From Paracidobacterium acidisoli (GTDB lineage Bacteria > Acidobacteriota > Terriglobia > Terriglobales > Acidobacteriaceae), in contig NZ_QVQT02000001.1 in NCBI RefSeq assembly GCF_003428625.2, positions 839,811 to 903,810 on the forward strand: DNA of 64,000 bases. The letters run 5' to 3'. The translations under genes were made by a program, and so were the position numbers. This document shows positions 17,539 to 26,966 of the stretch, in pieces. The notes under the pieces are model-generated. The model saw only the letters and a program-made list of their open reading frames with translations. It did no database searches and was not told the DNA's origin. The first letter of the stretch is position 1. Each line of letters starts with the position of its first letter.

Positions 17539-17889
17539 CCTGGCATCCTCGTCATTGTTCCAAGCACAAATCCATGGAGCCGGATCTCGAGCCCGGTGTA
17601 ACTTTTGGTGACTATGGTACTGCCTTTCACTCTCGAGGTAACTGTATCGTTTCTACACAGCGCCAGGCAACAATTTGCTGCAGTATCCCTCCGGATTTCT
17701 CCTGCCAGCTCAGCCTGATGAGAGGTAGATTTCAGTTACGTCATCATGGAGTAATATTCGCCGATCGATGGTAATACCCCTCAAACCCTGTGAGCGAAAA
17801 AGAGATTCTTCTGTCAGGCCTGAACAGGCATAAATGACCATGTCCGAAAACCGCGAGTTTCCTGCTTTTACGGGTGCGAGAATCCGTAT
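17539..17889. other. Divergent region between bcsQ and the Ada/AlkA gene
   Basis: These 351 bases hold the promoters of the cellulose operon (-) and the alkylation repair genes (+). I see a short imperfect dyad around 17579-17600 (CCGGATCTCGAGCCCGG) close to the bcsQ start. I looked for a GEMM-type c-di-GMP riboswitch on the minus strand and did not find its conserved core. No small gene is evident and I cannot place -35/-10 boxes with confidence. Confidence 0.35.
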
Positions 17890-19386
17890 ATGGAACTGCC
17901 TGGCCGTGAAGTCTGTTATCGCGCTTTGCAGAGCCGGGACACCCGTTTCGATGGCCTGATCTTCGTCGGCGTCTCGTCGACCGGAATTTATTGCCGGCCG
18001 GTCTGCCCGGCGCGTACGGCGAAATTTGAGCACTGCGCGTTTTTCGGCTCGGCGGCGGCGGCACAGGATGCCGGCTTCCGCCCCTGTCTGCGCTGCCGTC
18101 CGGAGACGGCTCCGGACCTGGCCTCGTGGCGGGGGACATCGAATACCGTCTCCCGCGCGCTGGCGCTGATTGCTGAGGGGGCGCTGGATGGGGACGAAAA
18201 CAGCGTAGACAGGCTGGCGGAGCGTCTGGGGGTGGGTGAACGGCAGCTGCGACGGCTGTTTCTTCAGCATCTGGGAGCGCCGCCTGTCTCCGTGGCACAG
18301 ACGCGGCGGGTGCTTTTCGCAAAGCAGCTGATTCACGAAACCAGCATGCCGATGACGGAGGTGGCGATGGCCGCCGGGTTCGGCAGCCTGCGGCGATTCA
18401 ACGAGACCTTTCGCGAGCTGTTTCAGCGCCCTCCCAGCGCGCTGCGCAGGAAAAGCGCTTCAAAGAGCGCGGGGAACGATGTTCTTCTGCGGCTGCGTTA
18501 TCGCCCGCCCTATGACTGGGAGAATATGCTCGCCTTTCTGCGGGCACGGGCGATTCCCGGCACGGAAGTAGTGGATGACAGCCGCTACCTTCGCGCCATA
18601 GAAGTGGATGGAGCCGCGGGCAGCGTGGAGGTGACGCACCTGCCGGACCGGCAGAGCCTTGGAGTCAGAATCCGCTTCCCCGATGTGCGCGCGCTTCCGG
18701 CAATCGTTGCGCGGGTGCGGCGGCTGTTCGATCTGGGAGCGGATATCGGGATGATCGACGATCATCTGTCGCGCGATCCGGCGCTGGCGCCTCTGGTGGC
18801 GCAGCGGCCGGGGCTGCGGGCGCCGGGTGGATGGGACGGCTTTGAGACCGCGATCCGCGCGGTACTGGGTCAGCAGATCAGCGTGGTGGCCGCGCGAAAG
18901 CTGGCCGGGCAGCTCGTCGCCCTGCATGGACAATCTGTGCCGGAGCCATTCCGTATCCATTCCGGTCTGTCTCATACCTTTCCGGCGGCGAAGGCGCTGG
19001 CTTCGGCTTCGTCGATCGGACTGGCGATGCCGGCTGCGCGCCTTACCGCTCTGAAGGCGGTTGCCGAGGCATCGGTGGCTGACGCGAATCTCTTTCGCCC
19101 CTTCGGCGGCATTGAAGAGACGGTTACGCGGCTGCGCGCGATTCGCGGAATCGGTGAGTGGACCGCGCACTACATCGCTCTTCGCGCAGTGCGCGAGATG
19201 GATGCCTTCCCGGCCGCGGATATCGGACTGCTTCGCGGCGTGGCTTCCGTGGTTGGAGAGAAGACGACGCCGGCGAATCTTCTGGCTCGCGCTGAGGCCT
19301 GGCGGCCGTGGCGCGCCTATGCGGCGCAGCACTTGTGGGCCGCCGCCGGAAACGCGGGAGCAAGCCAGACGCCGGCATTGCGCTGA
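17890..19386 (+). CDS. alkA: Ada-type zinc domain, AraC HTH and AlkA 3-methyladenine glycosylase fusion
   Basis: This 498-residue protein combines three parts. Residues 1-75 are the Ada metal-binding domain with Cys35, Cys39, Cys66 and Cys69; the first cysteine of this set accepts methyl groups from DNA phosphotriesters in E. coli Ada. Residues about 85-185 are an AraC-type helix-turn-helix. From about 195 come the AlkA N-terminal domain and the helix-hairpin-helix glycosylase, with GIGEWTAHYIALRA followed by the conserved Asp in FPAADIGLLRG. It should therefore sense alkylation, activate transcription and excise 3-methyladenine-type lesions. The Ada methylguanine methyltransferase domain is absent here but is encoded by the next gene, 51 bases downstream. 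The gene is divergent from the bcs operon. Confidence 0.9.
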   Translation: MELPGREVCYRALQSRDTRFDGLIFVGVSSTGIYCRPVCPARTAKFEHCAFFGSAAAAQDAGFRPCLRCRPETAPDLASWRGTSNTVSRALALIAEGALDGDENSVDRLAERLGVGERQLRRLFLQHLGAPPVSVAQTRRVLFAKQLIHETSMPMTEVAMAAGFGSLRRFNETFRELFQRPPSALRRKSASKSAGNDVLLRLRYRPPYDWENMLAFLRARAIPGTEVVDDSRYLRAIEVDGAAGSVEVTHLPDRQSLGVRIRFPDVRALPAIVARVRRLFDLGADIGMIDDHLSRDPALAPLVAQRPGLRAPGGWDGFETAIRAVLGQQISVVAARKLAGQLVALHGQSVPEPFRIHSGLSHTFPAAKALASASSIGLAMPAARLTALKAVAEASVADANLFRPFGGIEETVTRLRAIRGIGEWTAHYIALRAVREMDAFPAADIGLLRGVASVVGEKTTPANLLARAEAWRPWRAYAAQHLWAAAGNAGASQTPALR

Positions 19387-19437
19387 CGCGCGGGACGCAG
19401 CGCGATGCAGCCCTGTGAAATTAAAGAGGAGGAACCG

Positions 19438-19935
19438 ATGAGCCTTGCTTACAAAACGATGGAATCGCCCGTGGGGAAGCTGAAGCTGGTGGCGAGCGAC
19501 GAGGGGCTGGTTGCGGTGCTGTGGCAGAACGACAGGCCGAACCGGGTGCGGCTCGATGAGCTTAAGGAGAATGGGCAGCATCCGGTGCTTCTTGAAACGG
19601 AGCGGCAGCTTCAGGAATATTTCGCCGGGAAGCGAAGGACGTTTTCGGTTGCACTGGATATGCGAGGCACTCCCTTTCAGAAGAATGTGTGGGAGGCGCT
19701 GCTGGCTATTCCCTTCGGCGAGACGCGAAGCTATGCGCAGCTGGCGAAGCGGCTGGGAAATCCTCAGGCAACGCGGGCGGTGGGAGCGGCGAATGGCAGA
19801 AACCCGATCTCCATCATCGTGCCCTGCCATCGCGTGATCGGATCGTCGGGAAAGCTTACGGGGTTTGCGGGCGGACTGGAGACGAAGGCTCATCTTCTCC
19901 ATCTGGAAGGAAAAGAGAGCGGGCTGTTCCACTGA
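19438..19935 (+). CDS. ogt: Methylated-DNA-[protein]-cysteine S-methyltransferase
   Basis: The 165-residue enzyme removes methyl groups from O6-methylguanine by suicide transfer to a cysteine. The ATG at 19438 is preceded by a strong GAGGAGG site (19426-19432), so an in-frame ATG at 19405 is unlikely. The active site IIVPCHRVIGSSG carries Cys130, and the DNA-binding helix region TPFQKNVWEALLAIPFGET and the AVGAANGRNP segment are intact. Length is normal for Ogt-type proteins. It lies directly downstream of the Ada/AlkA fusion and is probably co-transcribed with it, restoring the complete Ada response as two proteins. Confidence 0.95.
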   Translation: MSLAYKTMESPVGKLKLVASDEGLVAVLWQNDRPNRVRLDELKENGQHPVLLETERQLQEYFAGKRRTFSVALDMRGTPFQKNVWEALLAIPFGETRSYAQLAKRLGNPQATRAVGAANGRNPISIIVPCHRVIGSSGKLTGFAGGLETKAHLLHLEGKESGLFH

Positions 19936-19984
19936 CACGGATCTGCACAATGAGTGACGGCGAAGGAAGATGGGAGCGCGAAGG

Positions 19985-20006
19985 GCAGACCTTATATAAG
20001 GTCTGC
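19985..20006. terminator. Perfect 22-bp palindrome between convergent genes
   Basis: GCAGACCTTAT followed by ATAAGGTCTGC forms a perfect palindrome between the convergent ogt and sseA genes. As RNA it gives a 9-bp stem with a four-base loop. There is no clear T-tract on either side, so it is a likely but not certain bidirectional terminator. Confidence 0.5.
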
Positions 20007-20027
20007 GAGAGAAGCATACTGCCCCAG

Positions 20028-20867
20028 CTATTCACCTTTTTCGATCACTGCTTCGGGATGCTGCGCATATTCAGACCATGAGCCGTCGTACAGGCTGATG
20101 TACTTCGCTCCGGCAAGCTGAAGCCCGAGCGCGACGACGGCGGCTGTGACTCCGGAGCCGCAGGTGGTGGTGATCGGCTCTTCCAGGTTCACCTCTTTGG
20201 AGAAGAAGTATTCGCGGAGCTTTGCGGCGGGCTTTAACCGGCCGGCTTCGAGCAGATCTGTATACGGAGTGCTGACCGCGCCTGGCATGTGGCCGGAGCT
20301 GAGGCCAGGACGCGGCTCGGGCGATGCTCCGGTGAAGCGGCCCGCGGAACGCGCGTCGAGAATCTGTGCATGCTCGGTGATCATCTGCTGAATCGCGGAG
20401 AAGTCTTTCACCGCGGCGCTGTTCAGCCGCGCATGAAACGCAGCAGGCGCGCGATCGACAGGGCCGGCCTGCACGGGAAGACCGGCTTCCACCCACGCAC
20501 GCAGCCCGCCATCGAGCACGCTGACGTGCTGCACACCGAAGGTGCGCAGCATCCACCAGGCGCGGGGCGCGGAGAACATGCCTTCCTGCTCATAGACGAC
20601 GATCGACATCGCATCGCTGACGCCAAGAGACGCCATGCTGAGGGAGAATCTCTCAGGCGTGGGGAGCATGTGCGGCAGCGATGTGGAGTGATCCGACAAT
20701 TCTTCGATATTGAAAAAGATCGCTCCCGGTATGTGCCCGGCAAGATACCGCGCGTGAGTATCGGCAGGGGGTACGGCTCCGACCGGCGGAAGGGTCGCAT
20801 CGAAGACGGCAAGATCACGATCACTGAGATGTTCCGCCAGCCATGCGGGTGTCACAATCGGATGCAT
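20028..20867 (-). CDS. sseA: 3-mercaptopyruvate sulfurtransferase (tandem rhodanese)
   Basis: The 279-residue protein has two rhodanese domains (about 1-135 and 150-275) and is the normal length for SseA. The active loop in the second domain is CGSGVTA with Cys236. This is the 3-mercaptopyruvate sulfurtransferase signature rather than the CRKGVT-type loop of thiosulfate sulfurtransferases. The first domain carries the usual SVLDGGLRAWVEAGLP segment without a catalytic cysteine. It transfers sulfur from 3-mercaptopyruvate to thiols or cyanide in cysteine catabolism. It is a single minus-strand gene, divergent from the IclR regulator. Confidence 0.92.
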   Translation of the reverse strand: MHPIVTPAWLAEHLSDRDLAVFDATLPPVGAVPPADTHARYLAGHIPGAIFFNIEELSDHSTSLPHMLPTPERFSLSMASLGVSDAMSIVVYEQEGMFSAPRAWWMLRTFGVQHVSVLDGGLRAWVEAGLPVQAGPVDRAPAAFHARLNSAAVKDFSAIQQMITEHAQILDARSAGRFTGASPEPRPGLSSGHMPGAVSTPYTDLLEAGRLKPAAKLREYFFSKEVNLEEPITTTCGSGVTAAVVALGLQLAGAKYISLYDGSWSEYAQHPEAVIEKGE

Positions 20868-21035
20868 TCGTCACTCTCCTGGTCCGTCTTTGTGCTTCTT
20901 TCTTTTGTGCCAACGATCGTTACACGTTCAGAGGATGCTGTCTTCGCCGAGAGAACATATCTTCCTGAGCACTTTCGGCGATGGCCCATTTACTCTGCTG
21001 CGGCAGGCGCCCGGGCCGCGCGGCTTCGTATAAAG

Positions 21036-21064
21036 TCTGAGCAAGTCCATATAAATGCTACAAT
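21036..21064 (+). promoter_or_regulatory. Candidate extended -10 promoter for the IclR gene
   Basis: TGCTACAAT at 21056-21064 is a good extended -10 element (TGn plus TACAAT), 67 bases before the IclR start codon. The -35 region (CTGAGC at 21037-21042) matches the consensus poorly, as is common with extended -10 promoters. Confidence 0.4.
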
Positions 21065-21131
21065 CCCCGTGTAATCAGACAAAAATACCGTCGATGCAGG
21101 ACAGCACGGTACGACTTTATCCGGGAAATAC

Positions 21132-21920
21132 ATGCCTGAGAAAAAAACCGCACAGGTGGCAACGGTGCAGAGTCTGGACCGGGGGCTTGCCATATTGCAG
21201 GCCATCGCGGCAACCGAACACCCTGTTTCACTTGGCCAGGTAGCCGAGCTGATGGATATCGATCGCAGCACGGCATTCCGCCTTTTGCATACCCTCAAAC
21301 GCCGTGGATTTCTGGCGATGCCCGCGGGGCGGAAAGACTACATTCTCGGATCGACGATCTGGGTTCTTCATCATCACTACAACTGGAACAAGATGCTGGT
21401 GAAGGTGGCCAGCAACCAGCTGAAGAAGCTCTCGTCGCAGACCAGGGAGACAGCGCACATCGCGATCCGCGAGGGCAAGCAGGCTTTGTTCGTGGACTGC
21501 GCGGCTGCGAACCATATGGTCGCGGTCTCAAGCCGTATCGGCGAATTTCTGCCGCTTTACTGCACGGCGCACGGCAAGGCGTTGCTGGCCGACGCGGATG
21601 AGCATGAGCTGAAGCAGCTGTTCGGCACGCGTCCGCTGCGCAAATATACAGAAGGCACGCTGTCGACCCTTGCAGAGATCGTCAAAGATCTTTCCGTAAT
21701 CAACAGGCAGGGCTTCGCCATCGACGATGCGGAGTTTTCGCCGGACCTGCGCTGCATTGCGGCACCGATCCGCGTGGGCGGGGAGATCATCGGCTCGATC
21801 GGCATCTCCGCGCCGATTCTTCGCGTAACGCCGGAAGCAAACCGCATCAACGCGGAACGAGTCTCCGATGTAGCCATCAAGTTAGGAGAGATTCTGGCCG
21901 CGCTGCAGGAAGACGAGTAA
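21132..21920 (+). CDS. IclR family transcriptional regulator
   Basis: The 262-residue protein starts with a winged helix-turn-helix (about 12-75, with VSLGQVAELMDIDRSTAFRL). It continues with the IclR effector-binding domain (about 90-255), marked by GEFLPLYCTAHGKALLA and CIAAPIRVGGEIIGSIGISA. IclR proteins bind small carboxylates or sugar acids and usually control nearby catabolic genes. The receptor gene downstream on the same strand and the convergent SDR oxidoreductase are plausible targets. The ligand cannot be told from the sequence. Confidence 0.9.
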   Translation: MPEKKTAQVATVQSLDRGLAILQAIAATEHPVSLGQVAELMDIDRSTAFRLLHTLKRRGFLAMPAGRKDYILGSTIWVLHHHYNWNKMLVKVASNQLKKLSSQTRETAHIAIREGKQALFVDCAAANHMVAVSSRIGEFLPLYCTAHGKALLADADEHELKQLFGTRPLRKYTEGTLSTLAEIVKDLSVINRQGFAIDDAEFSPDLRCIAAPIRVGGEIIGSIGISAPILRVTPEANRINAERVSDVAIKLGEILAALQEDE

Positions 21921-22239
21921 CCTGCCACAACGGAATATAGCTCCCTTCCCGCTCAATAACACAGCAGGATCGCAACACATTTCCTCAGTCAGATTTGAGT
22001 CAGGCTCCGGCGCGTTCTATTTCCGCCGGAGGTGCCATCCACGACGAAGGACGATGATGGCTGAAGCGGATTGCGGCCAGAGCGTGGACCGAGACAGCTT
22101 TTATCTGTCCGTAACGCAATGGGCCAGAGCATTCCTTAGCATCTTTGCATGAGTTGATTTGCGCAGCGCATGCATGCCCGGTACAGGCGACTTGCTTCGC
22201 GAATCGACACGAGAACAGATCGTAAATAAAGAGACCAAT
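21921..22239. other. Intergenic region before the second receptor
   Basis: About 320 bases without a supported gene. They should hold the receptor promoter. I see only a short repeated GTCAG motif around 21988-22007 (CAGTCAG...GAGTCAGG), and no strong hairpin or promoter pair. Confidence 0.3.
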
Positions 22240-25239
22240 ATGCCGCGTCGTATATTTTTTCTGATCGCCGTCATTGTGACGTGCTTTGCCGGACGTGGCG
22301 CTGCGCAGGTCGACCGTGCCAGCCTTACCGGAACCGTAAAAGACCCCGCGGATCGAAACATTCCCGGGGTGACGGTGACGGCAACGCAGCTTGCCACCGG
22401 GCAGCAGTTCACGACGACGACTTCAGCCAGCGGCACCTATGATCTTGCCGAGCTTCCCATAGGCTTCTACCGCGTGGTTTACAGCGCGCGCGGCTTTCGG
22501 GATAACGTGATCGATGCGGTGGAGCAGACGGTGGGCCACACGCGGACGCTGGACGTGATGCTTTCGGTCTCCGGCGGCGCAGAGCACGTTCAGGTCTCCG
22601 ACGTGGGCGACCAGTTTGACCGAACTTCTGACACGCTTGGCGCGCGCATCGAGCAGCAGCAGGTGCGGCAGCTTCCGCTGAACGGAAGAAACTGGTCGAC
22701 GCTGACGGCGCTGGTTCCGGGCGCAGTCGATACGGGAGGCAGCAATCAGCGCAGCATCCGCTTCGCCGGGCGCGGGCTGGACGATAACAACTTCACGTAC
22801 GACGGCATCGATGCGACGAATATCGTGAACCAGGCGCAGCAGCCTTTTGTGCGGCTGGCGATTCCGACAGCGGCGATTGAAGAGTTTCGCATCGATACGA
22901 TGCTGTTTACCGCCGAAGACGGAAGCACGCCGGGAGGCCAGATCGCCGTAGTCTCGCGGACGGGCACAAACGAGCTGCACGGCGAGCTCTTCGAATTTCT
23001 GCGCAACGATGTCTTCGACGCGCACAGCCCGCTCGATCCCGCAGGAATACGCAAACCGGCATTTCGCCTGAACCAGTTCGGCGGCAGCCTCGGCGGCCCC
23101 GTTCGCCACAATCGGACGTTCTACTTCGCCACATATGAAGGACTGCGCCAGGTACTGGGCCAGACGCTCACCGGCCTGGTGCCGAGCGATTCATTTCGCG
23201 CGCAGGTCTCGGAGACCAGCCCCGCGCTGGTCCCGATTCTGGGGGCTTATCCACATGGCAGCATCGAGTCGGAGAGCGATCCGCAGGTGGCCGTGTTTAC
23301 CGGCTCAGGACGCCAGCTCGATCATGAGGATTCGGCGGTTCTGCGGCTTGATCATCGCTTTACAGAGAGTGACTCGGCGTACCTGCGATTTAATTTCGAT
23401 GCTTCCGCGAGCGACGCGCCGATGGCGGAGAGCTCGACCTATCTCAATGACAGGCAGCTTGTCACTTCGCGCCCGGTGAACGGCGAGGCGGAGTTTCTGC
23501 ATGTCTTTTCCATGCACCTGATCAACGAATCGAAAGTCGGCTTCAACCGCGGCAATGTGTACACCACGGATCAAAGCGTGCTGCAAACCCCTTATGCCAT
23601 CTCGGTCTCCGGCTTCACGACGCTTTCCGGGAACGAATACAAACTCGGTGTCGGCAACTCGTTTTCCTATATCGATAACCTGACATGGAGCCGAGGAACC
23701 CACACGCTCAAGAGCGGCGTAGAGGTGCGGCGCATCCAGCTGAACCAGGGAAACACGCCGAACGGCACCATCACCTTCAGCTCTGCATCTTCTTTTCAGA
23801 ACAACGCGGTGAGCTCAGCGACCTATGCAGCCGAGCTGCCCGTGAATGGTCTGCGCAAGACGGAGGTCTACTCCTATATTCAGGATGAGTGGAAGCTGCG
23901 CCCAAACCTGACGCTCAACCAGGGCGTGCGCTACACCTTCTATAACGTCTTCCACGAAATGCTGGGCCGCGCTGTTCCCTTCGAATTCAGCACATGCGGG
24001 CCGCAGGGATTTTGCCCGGCCGGCGCGAGCTTCAGCAATCCAAACACGCTGGATATCGATCCGCGGCTTTCCATCGCCTGGGCACCGGCGCGCTTCGCGA
24101 ATAAAACCGTGATCCGCAGCGGCTTCGGCATCTATCACGGTGACGGACAGCTCGACGATCAGAACTTCCCGATCAGCAATGAGATCAAACAGTACTCGCT
24201 CAACTCCATTGCCGGACTTAGCTATCCGGTGACGCCCTTTCTCAGCAGCGTTCCGGGCATTGTCGCGGCGCGAGAGGCCGACCGCAACCGCAAAGATATG
24301 TATGTCACGCAGTGGGGCCTGTCTGTTCAGCAGGCGATGCCGGGCAGCGTTGTCGGCACGCTCTCGTATGTGGGCAGCAAAGGAACCTACCTGCTCGATA
24401 CGACTTACATCAACCTTAAAGATCCGGTGACGGGGCTGCGTCCGTACCCCGTCTTCGGGCAGATACAGGGGCGCGGCAACCGCAACAGCAGCTCGTATGA
24501 AGGAGTGGTTCTCAGCCTGCGACGCACCTTTACACGCGGGCTGCTCGTCTCGGCGAACTATACGCTGTCACATGAGATCGATCAGGATGCGGCCGGGGGC
24601 GGTGATTCCGACTTTCCGCAGAACCCTGCCTGTCCTTCGTGCGAGCGGGCCTCGGGAGATTTCGATGTGCGTCATGGTCTGAATGTAAATGCGGTCTATG
24701 ACCTTCCCTTCGGGCGAGGGCGCGCTTTTCTGAATACACCCGGCTTTGCCGGAACTGTCTTCGGATCGTGGTCGCTCACGAGCATCGTTGCGGCGCGCTC
24801 CGGTCTGCCGATCAACATCACGGAAGACCGCTCCAGCAGCTCCGTCGCTACGGGATATACCACGAGCCAGCGCCCCGATCGCGTTGCCGGCACTTCGCTC
24901 ACGCCGGCTGGCGGCCGCACGCGTCTCAACTGGATCAATGCGTCGGCCTTCGTGCCTGTGCCGGATTCCGAATACGGCGATACCCCGCGCAATGTCGACC
25001 GCGGACCCGGCCTGTGGCAGGCTGACCTGGGTGTGCTGCGCGAGATTCCACTGGGAGACCGTGCGCAGGTACAGTTCCGCGGCGAGGCGTTCAATCTGTT
25101 CAACCGCGCACAGTGGAGCCTGCCGCTGGCTGACTCCTCGACCAGCACCTTCGGCCAGATCGTCAGCGTGGTCAATGCCGGCCCGGTCGGCACGGGAACT
25201 CCCCGACAGATGCAGTTTGCGCTGAAGATTCAGTTTTAG
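22240..25239 (+). CDS. TonB-dependent receptor, Oar-like
   Basis: This 999-residue outer-membrane receptor begins at the ATG at 22240, where a signal peptide starts (MPRRIFFLIAVIV, cleavage near GAAQ). An in-frame start at 22159 would add 27 polar residues before the signal. Residues about 24-110 form the carboxypeptidase-regulatory-like domain, then come the plug (LPLNGRNWSTLTALVPG, NFTYDGIDATNIVNQ) and a barrel ending in LKIQF. It is about 140 residues shorter than the first receptor but complete at both ends. It follows the IclR regulator by 319 bases and may be controlled by it. The substrate is unknown. Confidence 0.88.
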   Translation: MPRRIFFLIAVIVTCFAGRGAAQVDRASLTGTVKDPADRNIPGVTVTATQLATGQQFTTTTSASGTYDLAELPIGFYRVVYSARGFRDNVIDAVEQTVGHTRTLDVMLSVSGGAEHVQVSDVGDQFDRTSDTLGARIEQQQVRQLPLNGRNWSTLTALVPGAVDTGGSNQRSIRFAGRGLDDNNFTYDGIDATNIVNQAQQPFVRLAIPTAAIEEFRIDTMLFTAEDGSTPGGQIAVVSRTGTNELHGELFEFLRNDVFDAHSPLDPAGIRKPAFRLNQFGGSLGGPVRHNRTFYFATYEGLRQVLGQTLTGLVPSDSFRAQVSETSPALVPILGAYPHGSIESESDPQVAVFTGSGRQLDHEDSAVLRLDHRFTESDSAYLRFNFDASASDAPMAESSTYLNDRQLVTSRPVNGEAEFLHVFSMHLINESKVGFNRGNVYTTDQSVLQTPYAISVSGFTTLSGNEYKLGVGNSFSYIDNLTWSRGTHTLKSGVEVRRIQLNQGNTPNGTITFSSASSFQNNAVSSATYAAELPVNGLRKTEVYSYIQDEWKLRPNLTLNQGVRYTFYNVFHEMLGRAVPFEFSTCGPQGFCPAGASFSNPNTLDIDPRLSIAWAPARFANKTVIRSGFGIYHGDGQLDDQNFPISNEIKQYSLNSIAGLSYPVTPFLSSVPGIVAAREADRNRKDMYVTQWGLSVQQAMPGSVVGTLSYVGSKGTYLLDTTYINLKDPVTGLRPYPVFGQIQGRGNRNSSSYEGVVLSLRRTFTRGLLVSANYTLSHEIDQDAAGGGDSDFPQNPACPSCERASGDFDVRHGLNVNAVYDLPFGRGRAFLNTPGFAGTVFGSWSLTSIVAARSGLPINITEDRSSSSVATGYTTSQRPDRVAGTSLTPAGGRTRLNWINASAFVPVPDSEYGDTPRNVDRGPGLWQADLGVLREIPLGDRAQVQFRGEAFNLFNRAQWSLPLADSSTSTFGQIVSVVNAGPVGTGTPRQMQFALKIQF

Positions 25240-25269
25240 CGTGCTGGAGAAAAGCGGAGCCGCGGCATT

Positions 25270-26022
25270 CTAATAGGTCGCTCTGCCTCCGCTTACATCG
25301 AAGACGGCGCCGGTGGTGAATGAGTTTTCATCGGACACGAGCCATGCAACCATCGCAGCGATTTCATCTACCTCGACAAAGCGGCCGCGAGGGATCTTGC
25401 CGAGCATGTAATCGATGTGCTCCTGGGATATCTGATCGAAGATTGCGGTGCGTGCTGCCGCCGGTGTGATGCAGTTGACGGCAATGTTGCTCTTCGCTGT
25501 TTCCTTGCCCAGGGATTTTGTCAGCGCAATCACGCCGGCCTTGGAGGCGCTGTATGCCGATGCGTTTGGATTTCCTTCCTTGCCGGCGATGGATGCGATA
25601 TTGACGATGCGTCCGTAATTCTGACGAAGCATGTGGGGAAGAACAGCGCGGCAGCAGAGAAATACGCCGTTCAGATTGATGTTGATCACCCGATGCCAGT
25701 CTTCGACCGGATATTCCCACGTAGTGTGGTTTGGGCCCGCAATGCCCGCGTTGGCCACCAGAATATCGACCCGCCCAAACTTTTCGACCACGGCCTGCGC
25801 TCCGCGATCGACCGATGAGGGATCGGTCACGTCAATCGTTCGGGGCTCAACGCTGCCGGTGGGCGAGAGCTGCGAGATGGCTCTTTCCAGAACGCTTTGA
25901 TCGCGATCCCACAGCGAGACGGTTGCTCCCGACTGGATCAGCCGCTGGGTGATGGCAAATCCAATTCCCTGGCCTGCTCCGGTAACAATGGCGATCCGGT
26001 TCTTCAAGTCGATCTGATTCAT
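25270..26022 (-). CDS. Short-chain dehydrogenase/reductase (NAD(P)-dependent)
   Basis: The 250-residue classical SDR has the cofactor motif TGAGQGIG (14-21), NAG at 91-93, and the catalytic Ser144, Tyr157 and Lys161 in the SxxxxY/YSASK context. It ends with TTGAVFDVSGG, as expected. The start is placed at the ATG at 26022, which gives the usual short N-terminus. An ATG at 26040 with an AGG seven bases upstream is an alternative. Close relatives include 3-oxoacyl-ACP reductases and sugar or sugar-acid dehydrogenases, so the substrate is open. It is convergent with the receptor gene, 30 bases from its stop, and may share the IclR-controlled function. Confidence 0.87.
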   Translation of the reverse strand: MNQIDLKNRIAIVTGAGQGIGFAITQRLIQSGATVSLWDRDQSVLERAISQLSPTGSVEPRTIDVTDPSSVDRGAQAVVEKFGRVDILVANAGIAGPNHTTWEYPVEDWHRVININLNGVFLCCRAVLPHMLRQNYGRIVNIASIAGKEGNPNASAYSASKAGVIALTKSLGKETAKSNIAVNCITPAAARTAIFDQISQEHIDYMLGKIPRGRFVEVDEIAAMVAWLVSDENSFTTGAVFDVSGGRATY

Positions 26023-26284
26023 CCTGTGCTCGTTCCCCATAGAGTGACCTGCACTGCAGCTATAAATCATAAATCGCAAACAAGCATATCAATGAACGGG
26101 AGATGTCTGCGCCGCTCGCGTCCGCATCGGCTCCCGCGGTGCGTATCCGGAAAGCGACCGCCTTAACTATGGCCACTTTTATATACAACGAGAAATACGC
26201 GCACGGTAGTATCCGAGAGAGTCAACCTGCACAGATTCAGCGACCGCGCTCTGTGCCTGCCGGAACCATGCTGGAGGTATATCG

Positions 26285-26734
26285 GTGAAGAATCTTTTTG
26301 AAGCCACCACGGTTGATGAAATCAAAGAGCGGATCGAGCGCCTCAGACCCGACAGCGAGAGAAGATGGGGAAAGATGAGTGTCGCGCAGATGCTGGCGCA
26401 TTGCTCTGCCTGGATGGAGCTGGCAGCCGGATTGAAATCTTCGCCGCGCAGCCGGATCGGGCGCATCTTTGGACATCTCGCAAAACGTTCGGTTCTGGGG
26501 GAAGAACCGGTCCGCAAAAATATGCCCACGGACAAAATTCTGCTGATAGAGGATGAGCGGCCATTCGCAGACGAGAAGGTGCGCCTGCGGAACTGGGTCG
26601 ATCGCTTTTCTGCGAACGGCCGGGAGGGCTGTACGAAGCATCCACACAGCTTTTTCGGCTCCATGACTCCTGACGAGTGGGCCATGATGGGCTACAAGCA
26701 TCTCGATCATCATCTTCGGCAGTTCGGCGCTTAG
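26285..26734 (+). CDS. DUF1569 (DinB-like) protein
   Basis: The 149-residue protein matches the DUF1569 family, small four-helix proteins related to the DinB/YfiT fold. Histidines that could bind metal are visible in MLAHCSAWMELA and at the C-terminus in YKHLDHHLRQF. It starts with GTG at 26285, eight bases after a good GGAGG ribosome site (26272-26276). It has no signal peptide and no obvious partner gene. The biochemical function of the family is not established; thiol-dependent transferase activity is known for other DinB-fold proteins. Confidence 0.8.
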   Translation: MKNLFEATTVDEIKERIERLRPDSERRWGKMSVAQMLAHCSAWMELAAGLKSSPRSRIGRIFGHLAKRSVLGEEPVRKNMPTDKILLIEDERPFADEKVRLRNWVDRFSANGREGCTKHPHSFFGSMTPDEWAMMGYKHLDHHLRQFGA

Positions 26735-26966
26735 GCCTTTCGAGGCACTTTATGCCGGTTTGTAAGCCGCAGCACTGAGACCCGCTCGTGATACCGGTTG
26801 CATCATGGAAGAAGCTGTATCGAATCGTGAGAGCCATATTCTCCGAAGTAAGAAAAATACTTTGAGAGCAAAATTTATTATGAATATCGTGTTTCGCAGA
26901 GATTATTATGTTGTTGCTCACGAACCAGTGACAGTTATCCCTCTGACCCGGTGAAAGCAGGAGCTC

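Noticed and set aside
17539..17889. Possible c-di-GMP (GEMM) riboswitch before the cellulose operon
   Set aside because: The conserved GEMM core and its tetraloop were not seen on the minus strand. c-di-GMP control is better explained by the PilZ domain in BcsAB.
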